Origin: an uncultured Oscillospiraceae bacterium
GTDB taxonomy: Bacteria > Bacillota > Clostridia > Oscillospirales > Acutalibacteraceae
Assembly (NCBI GenBank): GCA_900545625.1
Contig: UQZS01000078.1
Span: 1 to 6,868 of the forward strand
Direction of reading: 5' to 3'
DNA: 6,868 nucleotides
Both the position numbers and the translations under genes were made by a program. Positions 1-5,879 of this stretch are shown one piece after another (position 1 is the first letter of the stretch; the number at the start of each line of letters is the position of its first letter). The notes beneath the pieces are model-generated. The model saw nothing but the letters and a program-made list of their open reading frames with translations. It had not been told where the DNA came from and searched no databases.

Positions 1-178
1 CTTCCGACGAAACCGCCTCAGTCATCCCCGAAGCCGCCTCGGCAGCCGAAGTCTCCGCCGCAGCGGGTTCTGCCGCAGCGGCTTCAGATACATCCGCAGC
101 CTGTGCTTCCGGCTCGTGATACCCACAGTTCGGGCACACATTGTCGTTCATTTCCGTTCCACAATTTCTGCAAAACAT
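1..178 (-). CDS. Zinc-ribbon domain protein, N-terminal part (cut by left window edge)
   Basis: Only the first 59 codons are visible; the gene runs off the left edge. The protein opens with [10 protein letters not shown] and continues [11 protein letters not shown]. The two CxxC knuckles (Cys3/Cys6 and Cys15/Cys18) are the classic zinc-ribbon pattern found at the N-terminus of many small or membrane-anchored Firmicutes proteins. From about residue 24 the chain becomes low complexity, rich in Ala, Glu and Ser, which is typical of a flexible linker to a downstream domain or membrane segment that lies outside the window. The start is supported by an AAAGGGGA Shine-Dalgarno (plus-strand 185-192) six to seven bases upstream and by the ribbon beginning at residue 3. 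It is transcribed away from the fur-type gene. The zinc ribbon is a firm call; the function of the whole protein cannot be stated. Confidence 0.8.
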   Translation of the reverse strand, partial: MFCRNCGTEMNDNVCPNCGYHEPEAQAADVSEAAAAEPAAAETSAAEAASGMTEAVSSE

Positions 179-351
179 AAAAAATCCCCTTTCTGTTTTG
201 TCTGTATTGCTTATGTAAATCGGCTGCACGCCGTCCATATCGCTTTAGTGCCGTATGACCGTGTACTGCCGTTTTTACCTGTTTTGCGCTGTCTCTTTAT
301 CCTATGGCGTACTGCCGCCCGCCATGCATACGCCTATCGTATTCTGTTTTC

Positions 352-381
352 AGTATAGCACATATCTTTTTGCCTTGTCCA
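352..381 (-). promoter_or_regulatory. Candidate sigma-A promoter for the zinc-ribbon gene
   Basis: On the minus strand, TGGACA (381-376) is followed after 18 nt by TATACT (357-352), preceded by TGC as a partial extended -10. The predicted start near 345 would give a leader of about 165 nt before the ATG at 178. That leader has a 6-bp stem (GGCGTA/TACGCC) and two copies of a 9-nt repeat, but I recognise no known riboswitch. This is inferred from sequence resemblance only. Confidence 0.5.
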
Positions 382-449
382 GCGGGGAGCGCAATTTCGG
401 GGACATTTATATATTTTCTGTCGAATTAGAGCGTCCGAACCATTTTTTC

Positions 450-478
450 TTGACACCGGCGGCATTTTCGCGTATACT
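450..478 (+). promoter_or_regulatory. Strong sigma-A promoter of the fur-permease operon
   Basis: A perfect TTGACA (450-455) and a TATACT (473-478) are separated by 17 nt, the optimum for sigma-70/sigma-A polymerase. Transcription should begin near 485, about 50 nt before the ATG of the Fur-family gene. The palindromic operator lies directly over and downstream of this start, so a bound regulator would block initiation or early elongation. Confidence 0.8.
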
Positions 479-487
479 TTTTTGGCA

Positions 488-511
488 AAAATGAAAATGG
501 TTTTCATTTTC
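488..511. promoter_or_regulatory. Fur-box-like operator
   Basis: There is a perfect inverted repeat with 10-nt arms (488-497 and 501-510) around a 3-nt centre, TGG. The 19 bases at 493-511 match 14 of 19 positions of the classical Fur box GATAATGATAATCATTATC. The TTTTCAT half-site recurs at 507-513, as in the overlapping hexamer arrangement of Fur sites. It sits at the predicted transcription start of the operon whose first gene is itself a Fur-family regulator, so autoregulation is the simplest reading. Which metal is sensed cannot be read from the site. Confidence 0.75.
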
Positions 512-537
512 ATTTGCTGTAAAAAGGTTGTGGAACT

Positions 538-963
538 ATGGTGTACAAAACCAAGCAAAGCGAATCCATAGAGCGCCTGCTGCGCGAGAACCGCGGGCGG
601 CATTTGACGGCGGAGGAGCTGTATCGTCTGCTGCAGGAGGCGGGCGAATCCGTCGGGCAGACGACCGTTTACCGCCATCTTGACAAGCTGTGCGCGCAGG
701 GGACGGTGCGCAAATTTCTCGGCGGAGACGGCGGGGCATGCTATCAGCTTGCAGGGTCCGACGAGAGCTGCCGCACGCACTATCACTTGAAATGCACCGC
801 GTGCGGGAAATTGTTCCACGCGCAGTGTGATTTTCTCGATACGCTTTCCGAGCACATCCGAAAAGAGCACGGCTTTTCGGTAGACGGCTCGAAGACCGTT
901 TTATACGGACTTTGCGAGACATGCGCGAAAAGGGAGGGAAAAGACCATGACGCACACGCATGA
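538..963 (+). CDS. Fur-family metal-dependent transcriptional regulator (Fur/Zur type)
   Basis: This 141-residue protein has the normal Fur-family length and layout. Residues 1-70 form the winged-helix DNA-binding domain, with the signature recognition helix VGQTTVYRHLDKL at 39-51. Residues 80-130 form the dimerisation and metal-binding part. The motif HYHLKCTACGK (81-91) supplies His81, His83, Cys86 and Cys89, and CETC at 126-129 completes the usual structural Cys4 zinc site. His94 and Cys97 (FHAQC) add ligands resembling thiolate-containing Zur-like sensors, so zinc is a reasonable guess, but iron, manganese or peroxide sensing is not excluded. An AAAAGG-type ribosome site lies about 10 nt before the ATG. 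The stop overlaps the next gene by 17 nt, so the two are probably translationally coupled. A Fur-like box at the predicted transcription start suggests autoregulation. The family is confident; the subfamily is not. Confidence 0.92.
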   Translation: MVYKTKQSESIERLLRENRGRHLTAEELYRLLQEAGESVGQTTVYRHLDKLCAQGTVRKFLGGDGGACYQLAGSDESCRTHYHLKCTACGKLFHAQCDFLDTLSEHIRKEHGFSVDGSKTVLYGLCETCAKREGKDHDAHA

Positions 964-1843
964 ACATTTGGATGCATTTTCCGCAAGCGGGCTTCTGCAC
1001 ATTCTGGAAGACGCGCTTTTGGACACGCTGAAGGTCCTTCCCTTTTTGTTTGCGGCTTTTTTGCTGCTGGAATTTTTGGAAAAGCACGCGGGTGACCGGC
1101 TCAACCGTTTCTTTTTACGTGCGGGGCGCGCGGGTCCGCTTGTCGGCGCGGCGCTCGGCTGTGTGCCGCAGTGCGGGTTTTCCGTACTGAGCGCCAACCT
1201 GTATGCGGGCGGCATCATTTCCCGCGGCACGCTGCTGGCGGTGTTCCTGTCGACCTCGGACGAAGCGGTTTTGCTGCTTGCCGCACAGCCCCGGCGGTAC
1301 ATGGATATTTTGTATCTGCTGCTGACGAAGGTGGTCGTGGCAGTCCTCTTCGGATATGCGGTGGATCTTTTCGCGCGCCGCCGCCCGAAGGGCGCCCGAA
1401 CACCGCAGATCCACGATATTTGTGACCACGAGCACTGCGGCTGTCACGCGCACAAGGGGATATGGATCCCTGCGCTGCTGCACACCGCTAAAATTTTTGG
1501 CTTCCTGCTTGCCGTCACAGCGGTTCTGAGCTTCGCCGTCGCAGCGCTCGGCAGCGAACGCATTTCCCGGCTTTTGCTGACGGATTCGTTCTTCCAGCCG
1601 TTTTTGGCGGCCGTTGTGGGGCTCATTCCGAACTGTGCGGCATCCGTGCTGCTCACGCAGCTTTACTTGGAGGGCGCGCTGAGCTTCGGTTCGGTCATCG
1701 CGGGGCTTTGCACGGGCGCGGGTGCGGGACTGCTCGTCCTGTTCCGCGAGAACCGCCGCCCGAAAGACAACCTGCTCAACGTGGGGCTTCTGTATTTGGC
1801 TGCCGTAGCGGCGGGACTGATCTTGCAGGCGGCCGGTGTGTAA
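947..1843 (+). CDS. Polytopic metal permease of the ArsP_2 (putative heavy-metal/manganese exporter) family
   Basis: A 298-residue integral membrane protein with about eight hydrophobic segments (near 28-46, 63-82, 95-112, 121-141, 174-200, 213-235, 246-266 and 278-296). Its sequence style matches the ArsP_2 family, annotated as putative heavy-metal, arsenic or manganese transporters; I recognise this from memory and have not searched. Two homologous cores are visible: GCVPQCGFSV at 71-80 with a following LYAGG, and GLIPNCAASV at 225-234 with a following LYLEG. Both share the pattern GxxPxCxxSV, a spacer, LYxxG, then a Ser-x-Gly turn, pointing to an internal duplication. The N-terminus (MTHTHEH) and the central loop (residues 156-169: HDICDHEHCGCHAH) are rich in His and Cys and likely bind metal. 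A good AGGGAGGG ribosome site lies inside the end of the fur gene, and the start overlaps that gene by 17 nt. Substrate and direction of transport are unknown; co-transcription with a Fur-family regulator supports a divalent metal. Confidence 0.82.
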   Translation: MTHTHEHLDAFSASGLLHILEDALLDTLKVLPFLFAAFLLLEFLEKHAGDRLNRFFLRAGRAGPLVGAALGCVPQCGFSVLSANLYAGGIISRGTLLAVFLSTSDEAVLLLAAQPRRYMDILYLLLTKVVVAVLFGYAVDLFARRRPKGARTPQIHDICDHEHCGCHAHKGIWIPALLHTAKIFGFLLAVTAVLSFAVAALGSERISRLLLTDSFFQPFLAAVVGLIPNCAASVLLTQLYLEGALSFGSVIAGLCTGAGAGLLVLFRENRRPKDNLLNVGLLYLAAVAAGLILQAAGV

Positions 1844-1902
1844 AGTCTTTTGCAGGCGTGGAAGATAAGCCGCTACACACGATAAATAAAGGCATATAAA
1901 AG

Positions 1903-1940
1903 CGACACCCCGCAGCGGCTGGCTGCGGGGTGTCGTTTTT
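1903..1940 (+). terminator. Intrinsic terminator of the fur-permease operon
   Basis: A perfect 14-bp GC-rich stem (1903-1916 with 1922-1935) has a 5-nt loop, GGCTG, and is followed by TTTTT at 1936-1940. A run of A on the upstream side could let it act weakly on the other strand as well. It lies 59 nt after the permease stop codon. The inner stem CCCCGCAGC/GCTGCGGGG is the same as in the hairpin at 2178-2199. Confidence 0.95.
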
Positions 1941-1959
1941 CATTTGTGCAGATAAAATT

Positions 1960-2156
1960 CCGCGCCGCTGCGCGGCACGACGGAGAACCCCCGGCGAGGG
2001 TTCTCCAGATGAAACAGTCTACAAGACTGTTTCATCCCCTCTCCTGCGCTTTTGCTGAAAAAGGATTTCGCGTCCTGCGGGACGCGACCAAAGGCTCTGC
2101 CTTTGGAATCCGCGATTTTTTGTAAAAAATCGAGTAAAACTTTTTGTTTGTTTTAC
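1960..2156. repeat. Gene-free hairpin cluster, probable interspersed structured repeat
   Basis: This stretch between two converging operons holds no plausible gene but contains seven hairpins almost back to back. A: 1960-1965 with 1970-1975, 6 bp. B: 1982-1990 with 1998-2006, 9 bp. C: 2008-2020 with 2024-2036, 13 bp. D: 2068-2075 with 2080-2087, 8 bp. E: 2088-2095 with 2099-2106, 8 bp. F: 2113-2121 with 2124-2132, 9 bp. G: 2134-2140 with 2150-2156, 7 bp. D and E directly abut and are enclosed by a 5-bp stem, GGATT (2063-2067) with AATCC (2107-2111). All listed pairs are perfect Watson-Crick, so both strands could fold. Such clusters are known as multicopy intergenic repeats in many genomes. 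I see no clear terminal inverted repeats or target-site duplication. The hairpins are seen; the repeat identity is inferred. Confidence 0.7.
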
Positions 2157-2176
2157 CATAGCTTTTTATAAACTAA

Positions 2177-2207
2177 CCCCCGCAGCATCTGCTGCGGGGT
2201 GCGTTTT
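2177..2207. terminator. Terminator hairpin between the converging operons
   Basis: A perfect 9-bp stem, CCCCGCAGC (2178-2186) with GCTGCGGGG (2191-2199), has loop ATCT. On the plus strand it is followed by TGCGTTTTATTT. On the minus strand it lies 27 nt past the stop of the Dabb gene, the last gene of the ddl-argS operon, and is followed by GTTAGTTTATA, a moderate U-rich tail. It is therefore the best candidate terminator for the minus operon and may work in both directions. Confidence 0.75.
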
Positions 2208-2226
2208 ATTTCTGTTTGATTTGCGT

Positions 2227-2541
2227 TTATTCCGTCGGAGGTGCGGTAATGTCAACCGCGGCGCGACCCTCGGTGACTTTGGCGACGAAGGCGGCGACTT
2301 TTTGGTGTGCGGGATGTGTTTTGTATGCCTCGAGCGCTGCTTCGTCCCGGACGGTGACTTGCAGCATCGCGTCGAAGTTGCGGTCGCACACGACCTCATT
2401 TTCATAGAACCGCAGCGCTTCGATCACAGGCACAACGCCGACAAGGCTTGTAAGGCCTTCGCGCACGGTGGCGATGTTTTCCGCACGGGTGTGCCCCTCG
2501 GCGGTCGCTTGGAATTTCCACATGACGGTATGCAGCAGCAT
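2227..2541 (-). CDS. Dabb (stress-responsive A/B barrel) domain protein
   Basis: A 104-residue protein covering essentially one Dabb domain (dimeric alpha-beta barrel, ferredoxin-like fold). Typical features are the first strand MLLHTVMWKF (1-10), the helix that follows with EGHTRAENIATVREGL, the central strands around 43-64, and the characteristic YKTHPAHQKV (73-82) near the end, equivalent to the family's Y-x-x-H-P-x-H motif. Members act as small dimeric proteins, some as stress-induced proteins and a few as enzymes such as polyketide cyclases; no activity can be assigned here. An AAGGAG ribosome site (plus-strand 2549-2554) lies 7 nt before the ATG, in the 14-nt gap after the argS stop, so it is the last gene of the ddl-argS operon. 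It is followed by a hairpin terminator. The start is supported by the ribosome site and by the strand that begins at residue 1. Confidence 0.87.
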   Translation of the reverse strand: MLLHTVMWKFQATAEGHTRAENIATVREGLTSLVGVVPVIEALRFYENEVVCDRNFDAMLQVTVRDEAALEAYKTHPAHQKVAAFVAKVTEGRAAVDITAPPTE

Positions 2542-2555
2542 ATCTATTCTCCTTT

Positions 2556-4298
2556 TTACATGCTCTCGGGCACGGTGATCTTAAACATCGTCAATACGTT
2601 CACGAGCGTCTGCTTGACCGCAAGGCAGAGATTCACGCGCGCCTGCATCAAAGCTTCGTCCTCGACGGCGATCTTGCAGGCGTTGTAATACTTATGGAAC
2701 AGCGTGGCAAGCCCCACCGCATAACGCGTGATGCCGGCGGGGTCAAGGCTCTTAGCCGCCTGCTCGATCTCTCCGGTGAGCGCCGCCAAGTGCCGAATGA
2801 GCTCGTGTTCCTCAGGCGTGCATAGCTGTGTCAATTCCTCTCTGGTACAGCTGCGCGGCGAAACGCCGTCCGCAGCGAGCTTTTTGAGGATGCTGCAAAT
2901 GCGCGCGTGCGCATATTGACAGTAGTACACAGGGTTCTGCGCGTTTTCGCTGACGGCAAGCCCCAGATCAAAGTCAATGGTCGAGCCGGGCTCACGCATA
3001 TTGAAGAAGAACCGCGCCGCATCCACGGGGACTTCGTCGAGCAGGTCATTGAGCGTTACAGCGTTGCCGGTGCGCTTGGACATGCGCACGGGCTCGCCGT
3101 CCTTCATCAAATTGACCAGCTGCATAAGCACGACCTGCAGGCGGCTGCCGTCCAGTCCTATGGCGTCGAGCGCACCCTGCATGCGTGCGACGTGGCCGTG
3201 GTGATCGGCGCCCCACACGTCGATGGCGCGCGAAAAGCCGCGGCCGGCAAGCTTGTTCTTATGATAGGCAATATCCGCCGCAAAATAGGTCGGATTGCCG
3301 TTTTGCCGTACAAGCACGTCATCCTTGAGTTCCAATTTTTCAATTTGCTCCGGCGTTTTGCCCTGCGCCGTCAGCCGCTCGGTCTGCACCTCGATATTTT
3401 TATACCACAGCGCGCCGTCCTTTTCATAGGTTTTACCCTTTTCGGTCAGCAGGTCAATGACCTCCTGCACCGCGCCCTTGTGCAGTTCGCTTTCACGGAA
3501 CCACACATCATACTTGATGCGATACTTTGCGAGCGTCTCCTGCATACTCTGAATATTCTTCGGCAGAGCAAAGTCCACAAGCGCCTTACGGCGTTCCGCT
3601 TCAGGCTTTTCAAGGAAGCTGTCGCCGTACAGATCGGCAAATTCCTTTGCACGCTCGATAATATCTGCGCCGTGGTAGCTGTCCTCCGGCAGTTCGACCG
3701 CCGCTTCCCCCTTGAAAAGCTGCTGATAGCGGATATCCAAAGACAACCCGAACTTTTCGATCTGGTTGCCCGCGTCGTTGATGTAAAACTCCCGCGTCAC
3801 GTCGTAGCCCGCCGCTTCGAGCACCGCCGCAAGGCAGTCGCCCAAAGCGCCGCCGCGTGCGTTGCCCATGTGCATGGGACCCGTGGGGTTGGCGGAGACA
3901 AACTCCACATTGACACGCTCGCCGCGCCCCATATCGCTTTTCCCGTAATCCGCGCCCTGCTCCAGCACATCCCGCACAATATCGGCATAAAAGCCGTCGT
4001 TTAAGCGGAAATTGATGAACCCCGCGCCCGCAACGGTACACGAGGCGAACGCGCTGCCGGAAAGCTCCATATGCTTTTCGACCGCCTGCGCGATCTTCAC
4101 AGGCGCCATGCGGAATGCCCGCGCCCCCGCAAAGGCGACGTTTGTCGCGTAATCGCCGTTTGCACGATCCTGTGGGATCTCCACGATAAAAGCCGGAAGC
4201 TCTGCCGCAGGCAGCTCGCCTGCAGCGATCGCCCTGCCTAAGGCCTCCAAAATCCTTGTATGCAAATCCTTCTCACTCTCTTTGATCCGTTTCGACAT
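2556..4298 (-). CDS. argS: Arginine--tRNA ligase (arginyl-tRNA synthetase)
   Basis: A full-length 580-residue class I synthetase that charges tRNA-Arg in the cytoplasm. The N-terminal additional domain occupies about 1-115. The catalytic Rossmann core carries the HIGH-type motif in SANPTGPMHMGNARGG (135-150, with HMGN at 143-146), the family-typical FYINDAGNQ (171-179), NPTYFAADIAYH (335-346), VWGADHHGHV (361-370), and the KMSKS-type loop VRMSKRTGN (404-412). The DALR anticodon-binding domain runs from about 457 (VYYCQYAHARI) to the end. ArgRS commonly lacks a canonical KMSKS, so MSKR is not a defect. The last His of HIGH is Asn here, a variant I believe is common in clostridial ArgRS. Between ALWYK and the VLVR strand (about 302-328) there is an extra segment of about 17 residues compared with the short form I remember. 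An AGGAGA ribosome site (plus-strand 4307-4312) lies 8 nt before the ATG. The start overlaps the DUF1934 gene by 26 nt. There is no room for a T-box leader. Confidence 0.98.
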   Translation of the reverse strand: MSKRIKESEKDLHTRILEALGRAIAAGELPAAELPAFIVEIPQDRANGDYATNVAFAGARAFRMAPVKIAQAVEKHMELSGSAFASCTVAGAGFINFRLNDGFYADIVRDVLEQGADYGKSDMGRGERVNVEFVSANPTGPMHMGNARGGALGDCLAAVLEAAGYDVTREFYINDAGNQIEKFGLSLDIRYQQLFKGEAAVELPEDSYHGADIIERAKEFADLYGDSFLEKPEAERRKALVDFALPKNIQSMQETLAKYRIKYDVWFRESELHKGAVQEVIDLLTEKGKTYEKDGALWYKNIEVQTERLTAQGKTPEQIEKLELKDDVLVRQNGNPTYFAADIAYHKNKLAGRGFSRAIDVWGADHHGHVARMQGALDAIGLDGSRLQVVLMQLVNLMKDGEPVRMSKRTGNAVTLNDLLDEVPVDAARFFFNMREPGSTIDFDLGLAVSENAQNPVYYCQYAHARICSILKKLAADGVSPRSCTREELTQLCTPEEHELIRHLAALTGEIEQAAKSLDPAGITRYAVGLATLFHKYYNACKIAVEDEALMQARVNLCLAVKQTLVNVLTMFKITVPESM

Positions 4299-4755
4299 CG
4301 TTTGCTTCTCCTGTTATTTCTTCTTCCTGCGGCGGCAATACCGTCAGCGTCATATGATTGTGGATCGCAGGCTGCGCGGCAAAAAGAAGCGCATACGAAA
4401 ACCGCAGCGTGCCGCCTGCAGCGTCCAGACGGTTTTCCACCGAATGTGTATGAATTTCCAACGTCAGCGCACCGTAAGGCGTTTCATACGCCGTTTGGTG
4501 CGTTTTGCCCGCTTCAAAGCGCATACAGCTGCGCACGCCGCCGCTGTGCGTCACCGTTACAAGGTTTTTGCCGACGGTCTGCACGGTGGTACGCATCGGC
4601 GTGCCGCCGTCCTTGTGCGAATAGGTGACGCGAACGCCGTCAGCCGTTTCCAAAAGCATACCGGAAGCACAAAGCTTCGTCTCGTCACGTTCGCCGTCCA
4701 TGACCTGCACGCTGCGCACCTGTACGCGCACGCGGCGCGCTCTCGGTTCGCTCAT
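4273..4755 (-). CDS. DUF1934 (YwiB-like) small beta-barrel protein
   Basis: A 160-residue protein matching the DUF1934 family, whose Bacillus subtilis member ywiB also lies next to argS. The diagnostic part is the second half: GGVRSCMRFEAGK (72-84), then YETPYGALTLEIHTH (90-104), and further beta strands to about 140 (LRFSYALLFAA, NHMTLTVLPP). The family is predicted to form a small calycin-like beta-barrel; its biochemical role is unknown. The C-terminal 20 residues are acidic and probably disordered. It begins with an ATGA overlap with the ddl stop codon and has no strong Shine-Dalgarno of its own, so translation is probably coupled to ddl. Its end overlaps the argS start by 26 nt. Conserved pairing with argS across Firmicutes suggests a link with translation or simply a stable operon. 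Confidence 0.85.
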   Translation of the reverse strand: MSEPRARRVRVQVRSVQVMDGERDETKLCASGMLLETADGVRVTYSHKDGGTPMRTTVQTVGKNLVTVTHSGGVRSCMRFEAGKTHQTAYETPYGALTLEIHTHSVENRLDAAGGTLRFSYALLFAAQPAIHNHMTLTVLPPQEEEITGEANDVETDQRE

Positions 4756-5816
4756 CGCTGTTCGAGCGCGAGCTTGAACAGGCGATCCAAAAGCTTCGGG
4801 TACGGCACGCCGCTTTGCTCCATCAATTTCGGATACATGCTGATGGAGGTAAAGCCCGGGATCGTGTTGATCTCATTGAACAGCACGCGCCCGGTATTCC
4901 GTTCGTAAAAGAAGTCCACGCGCGCCATCCCGCGGCAGCCCAGCAGTTCGAATACGCGCACCGCTGTTTCACGGATCTCCGCTTCTGCGGCGGACGGGAT
5001 ATGCGCGGGGATCTGCAGGATGCTGCTTTCGTCTATGTACTTTGCCTCGTAATCGTAAAATTCCTTGCTCGGCACGATGCCGCCCACGACGGATGCCAGC
5101 GGCGCGTCGTTGCCGAGCACCGCACATTCCACCTCGAGCGCATCCTCCACCGACGCTTCCAGCACCAGCTTGCGGTCATGCCCGAACGCTGTTTCCAGTG
5201 CTGCGGGCAGCGCGTCTTTTTCCGTCACCTTGGAGATCCCGCGCGACGACCCCGCGTTCGCGGGCTTTACAAACAGCGGCAGGCCGAGCGTTTCAAGCGC
5301 GTGCGCGCAAAACGCCGCTTCGTCCTTGTCGTATGCCGTCCGCGTCACCGAAAGCCATTTTGTCTGCGGGACTCCGGCGGTATCCGCCAAAAGATTCGTA
5401 ACCGCTTTATCCATACACATGGCAGAGGACATCACGCCGCAGCCCACGCACGGAATGCCCGCAAGCTCCAACAACCCCTGTACGGTGCCGTCCTCGCCGT
5501 TTTTGCCGTGCAGCACAGGGAACGCAACGTCCACGTGGATCTGCTCTAACCCGGATTCACGGAACACCAGCAGCCCGCCTGTTTTGCGGTCGGGCGAAAG
5601 CGCTGCGCGCGTGCATTTGCCGCTTGTCACCCAGCGGTCTTCAGGCAGCAAGTCTGTATCGCCCTCATAAAGCAGCCATTCGCCTGCCTTCGTGATGCCG
5701 ACAAGATAAACCGCATATTTGTCACGGGGGATCTGCCCGACGACCGACTGCGCCGACACACACGAGACCTCGTGCTCGCTGGAAACGCCGCCGAACAAAA
5801 CCAGTGCTTTTCTCAT
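4752..5816 (-). CDS. ddl: D-alanine--D-alanine ligase
   Basis: A 354-residue ATP-grasp enzyme that joins two D-Ala for peptidoglycan precursor synthesis in the cytoplasm. The N-terminal domain has FGGVSSEHEVS (8-18), and HGKNGEDGTVQG (103-114) and CMDKAVTNLL (134-143) follow. ATP-grasp elements are PLFVKPANAGSSRGISKV (180-197), EASVEDALEVE (220-230) and the Mg-binding ARVDFF...LFNEINTIPGFT (298-323, Asp301, Glu315, Asn317). The omega loop contains KEFYDYEAKY (251-260); a Tyr here is typical of D-Ala-D-Ala rather than VanA-type D-Ala-D-Lac ligases, so there is no sign of vancomycin-resistance function. The frame is open upstream to 5891, but I choose the ATG at 5816: it has a GAGGTGA ribosome site (plus-strand 5822-5828), it begins directly at the family's first strand (MRKALVLFGG), and the earlier ATGs lie in or next to the promoter. 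It is the first gene of the operon. Confidence 0.96.
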   Translation of the reverse strand: MRKALVLFGGVSSEHEVSCVSAQSVVGQIPRDKYAVYLVGITKAGEWLLYEGDTDLLPEDRWVTSGKCTRAALSPDRKTGGLLVFRESGLEQIHVDVAFPVLHGKNGEDGTVQGLLELAGIPCVGCGVMSSAMCMDKAVTNLLADTAGVPQTKWLSVTRTAYDKDEAAFCAHALETLGLPLFVKPANAGSSRGISKVTEKDALPAALETAFGHDRKLVLEASVEDALEVECAVLGNDAPLASVVGGIVPSKEFYDYEAKYIDESSILQIPAHIPSAAEAEIRETAVRVFELLGCRGMARVDFFYERNTGRVLFNEINTIPGFTSISMYPKLMEQSGVPYPKLLDRLFKLALEQR

Positions 5817-5850
5817 ACCGTTCACCTCACGGATATACATATACGGATAA

Positions 5851-5879
5851 ATCATACCATATGCCCCGTTTTTTCGCAA
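5851..5879 (-). promoter_or_regulatory. Sigma-A promoter of the ddl-DUF1934-argS-Dabb operon
   Basis: On the minus strand, TTGCGA (5879-5874) and TATGAT (5856-5851) are separated by 17 nt. Transcription should start near 5844, leaving a leader of just under 30 nt before the ddl ATG at 5816. This excludes the upstream in-frame ATGs at 5891 and 5855 as starts. Confidence 0.75.

Noticed and set aside
116..494. Short plus-strand frames in the gap left of the Fur-type gene
   Set aside because: They run over the zinc-ribbon start, promoters and leader, have no clear ribosome site, and the translations look random.
485..537. Manganese (yybP-ykoY) or other riboswitch before the metal operon
   Set aside because: The leader is only about 53 nt and is occupied mainly by the palindromic operator; it is too short for that aptamer.
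334..1483. Minus-strand open frames opposite the fur-type gene and the permease
   Set aside because: They are antisense to clear family members and give low-complexity Arg/Ser/Ala-rich translations.
1941..2176. CRISPR array in the hairpin cluster
   Set aside because: The stems differ from one another in sequence and spacing; there is no direct repeat with regular spacers.
2907..4004. Long plus-strand open frame of 365 codons opposite argS
   Set aside because: It lies wholly antisense to argS, whose motifs are unmistakable. The translation has no recognisable domain, which is common for antisense frames in GC-rich genes.
4299..4320. T-box or other leader riboswitch for argS
   Set aside because: The argS start lies inside the DUF1934 gene with no intergenic space, and the ddl leader is only about 30 nt.
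4282..5549. Plus-strand open frames opposite DUF1934 and ddl
   Set aside because: They are shadows of confidently identified minus-strand genes, with basic, His/Arg-rich translations and no ribosome sites of note.
4752..5816. Vancomycin-resistance type ligase
   Set aside because: The omega-loop Tyr in KEFYDYEAKY and the absence of vanH/vanX neighbours point to a housekeeping D-Ala-D-Ala ligase.
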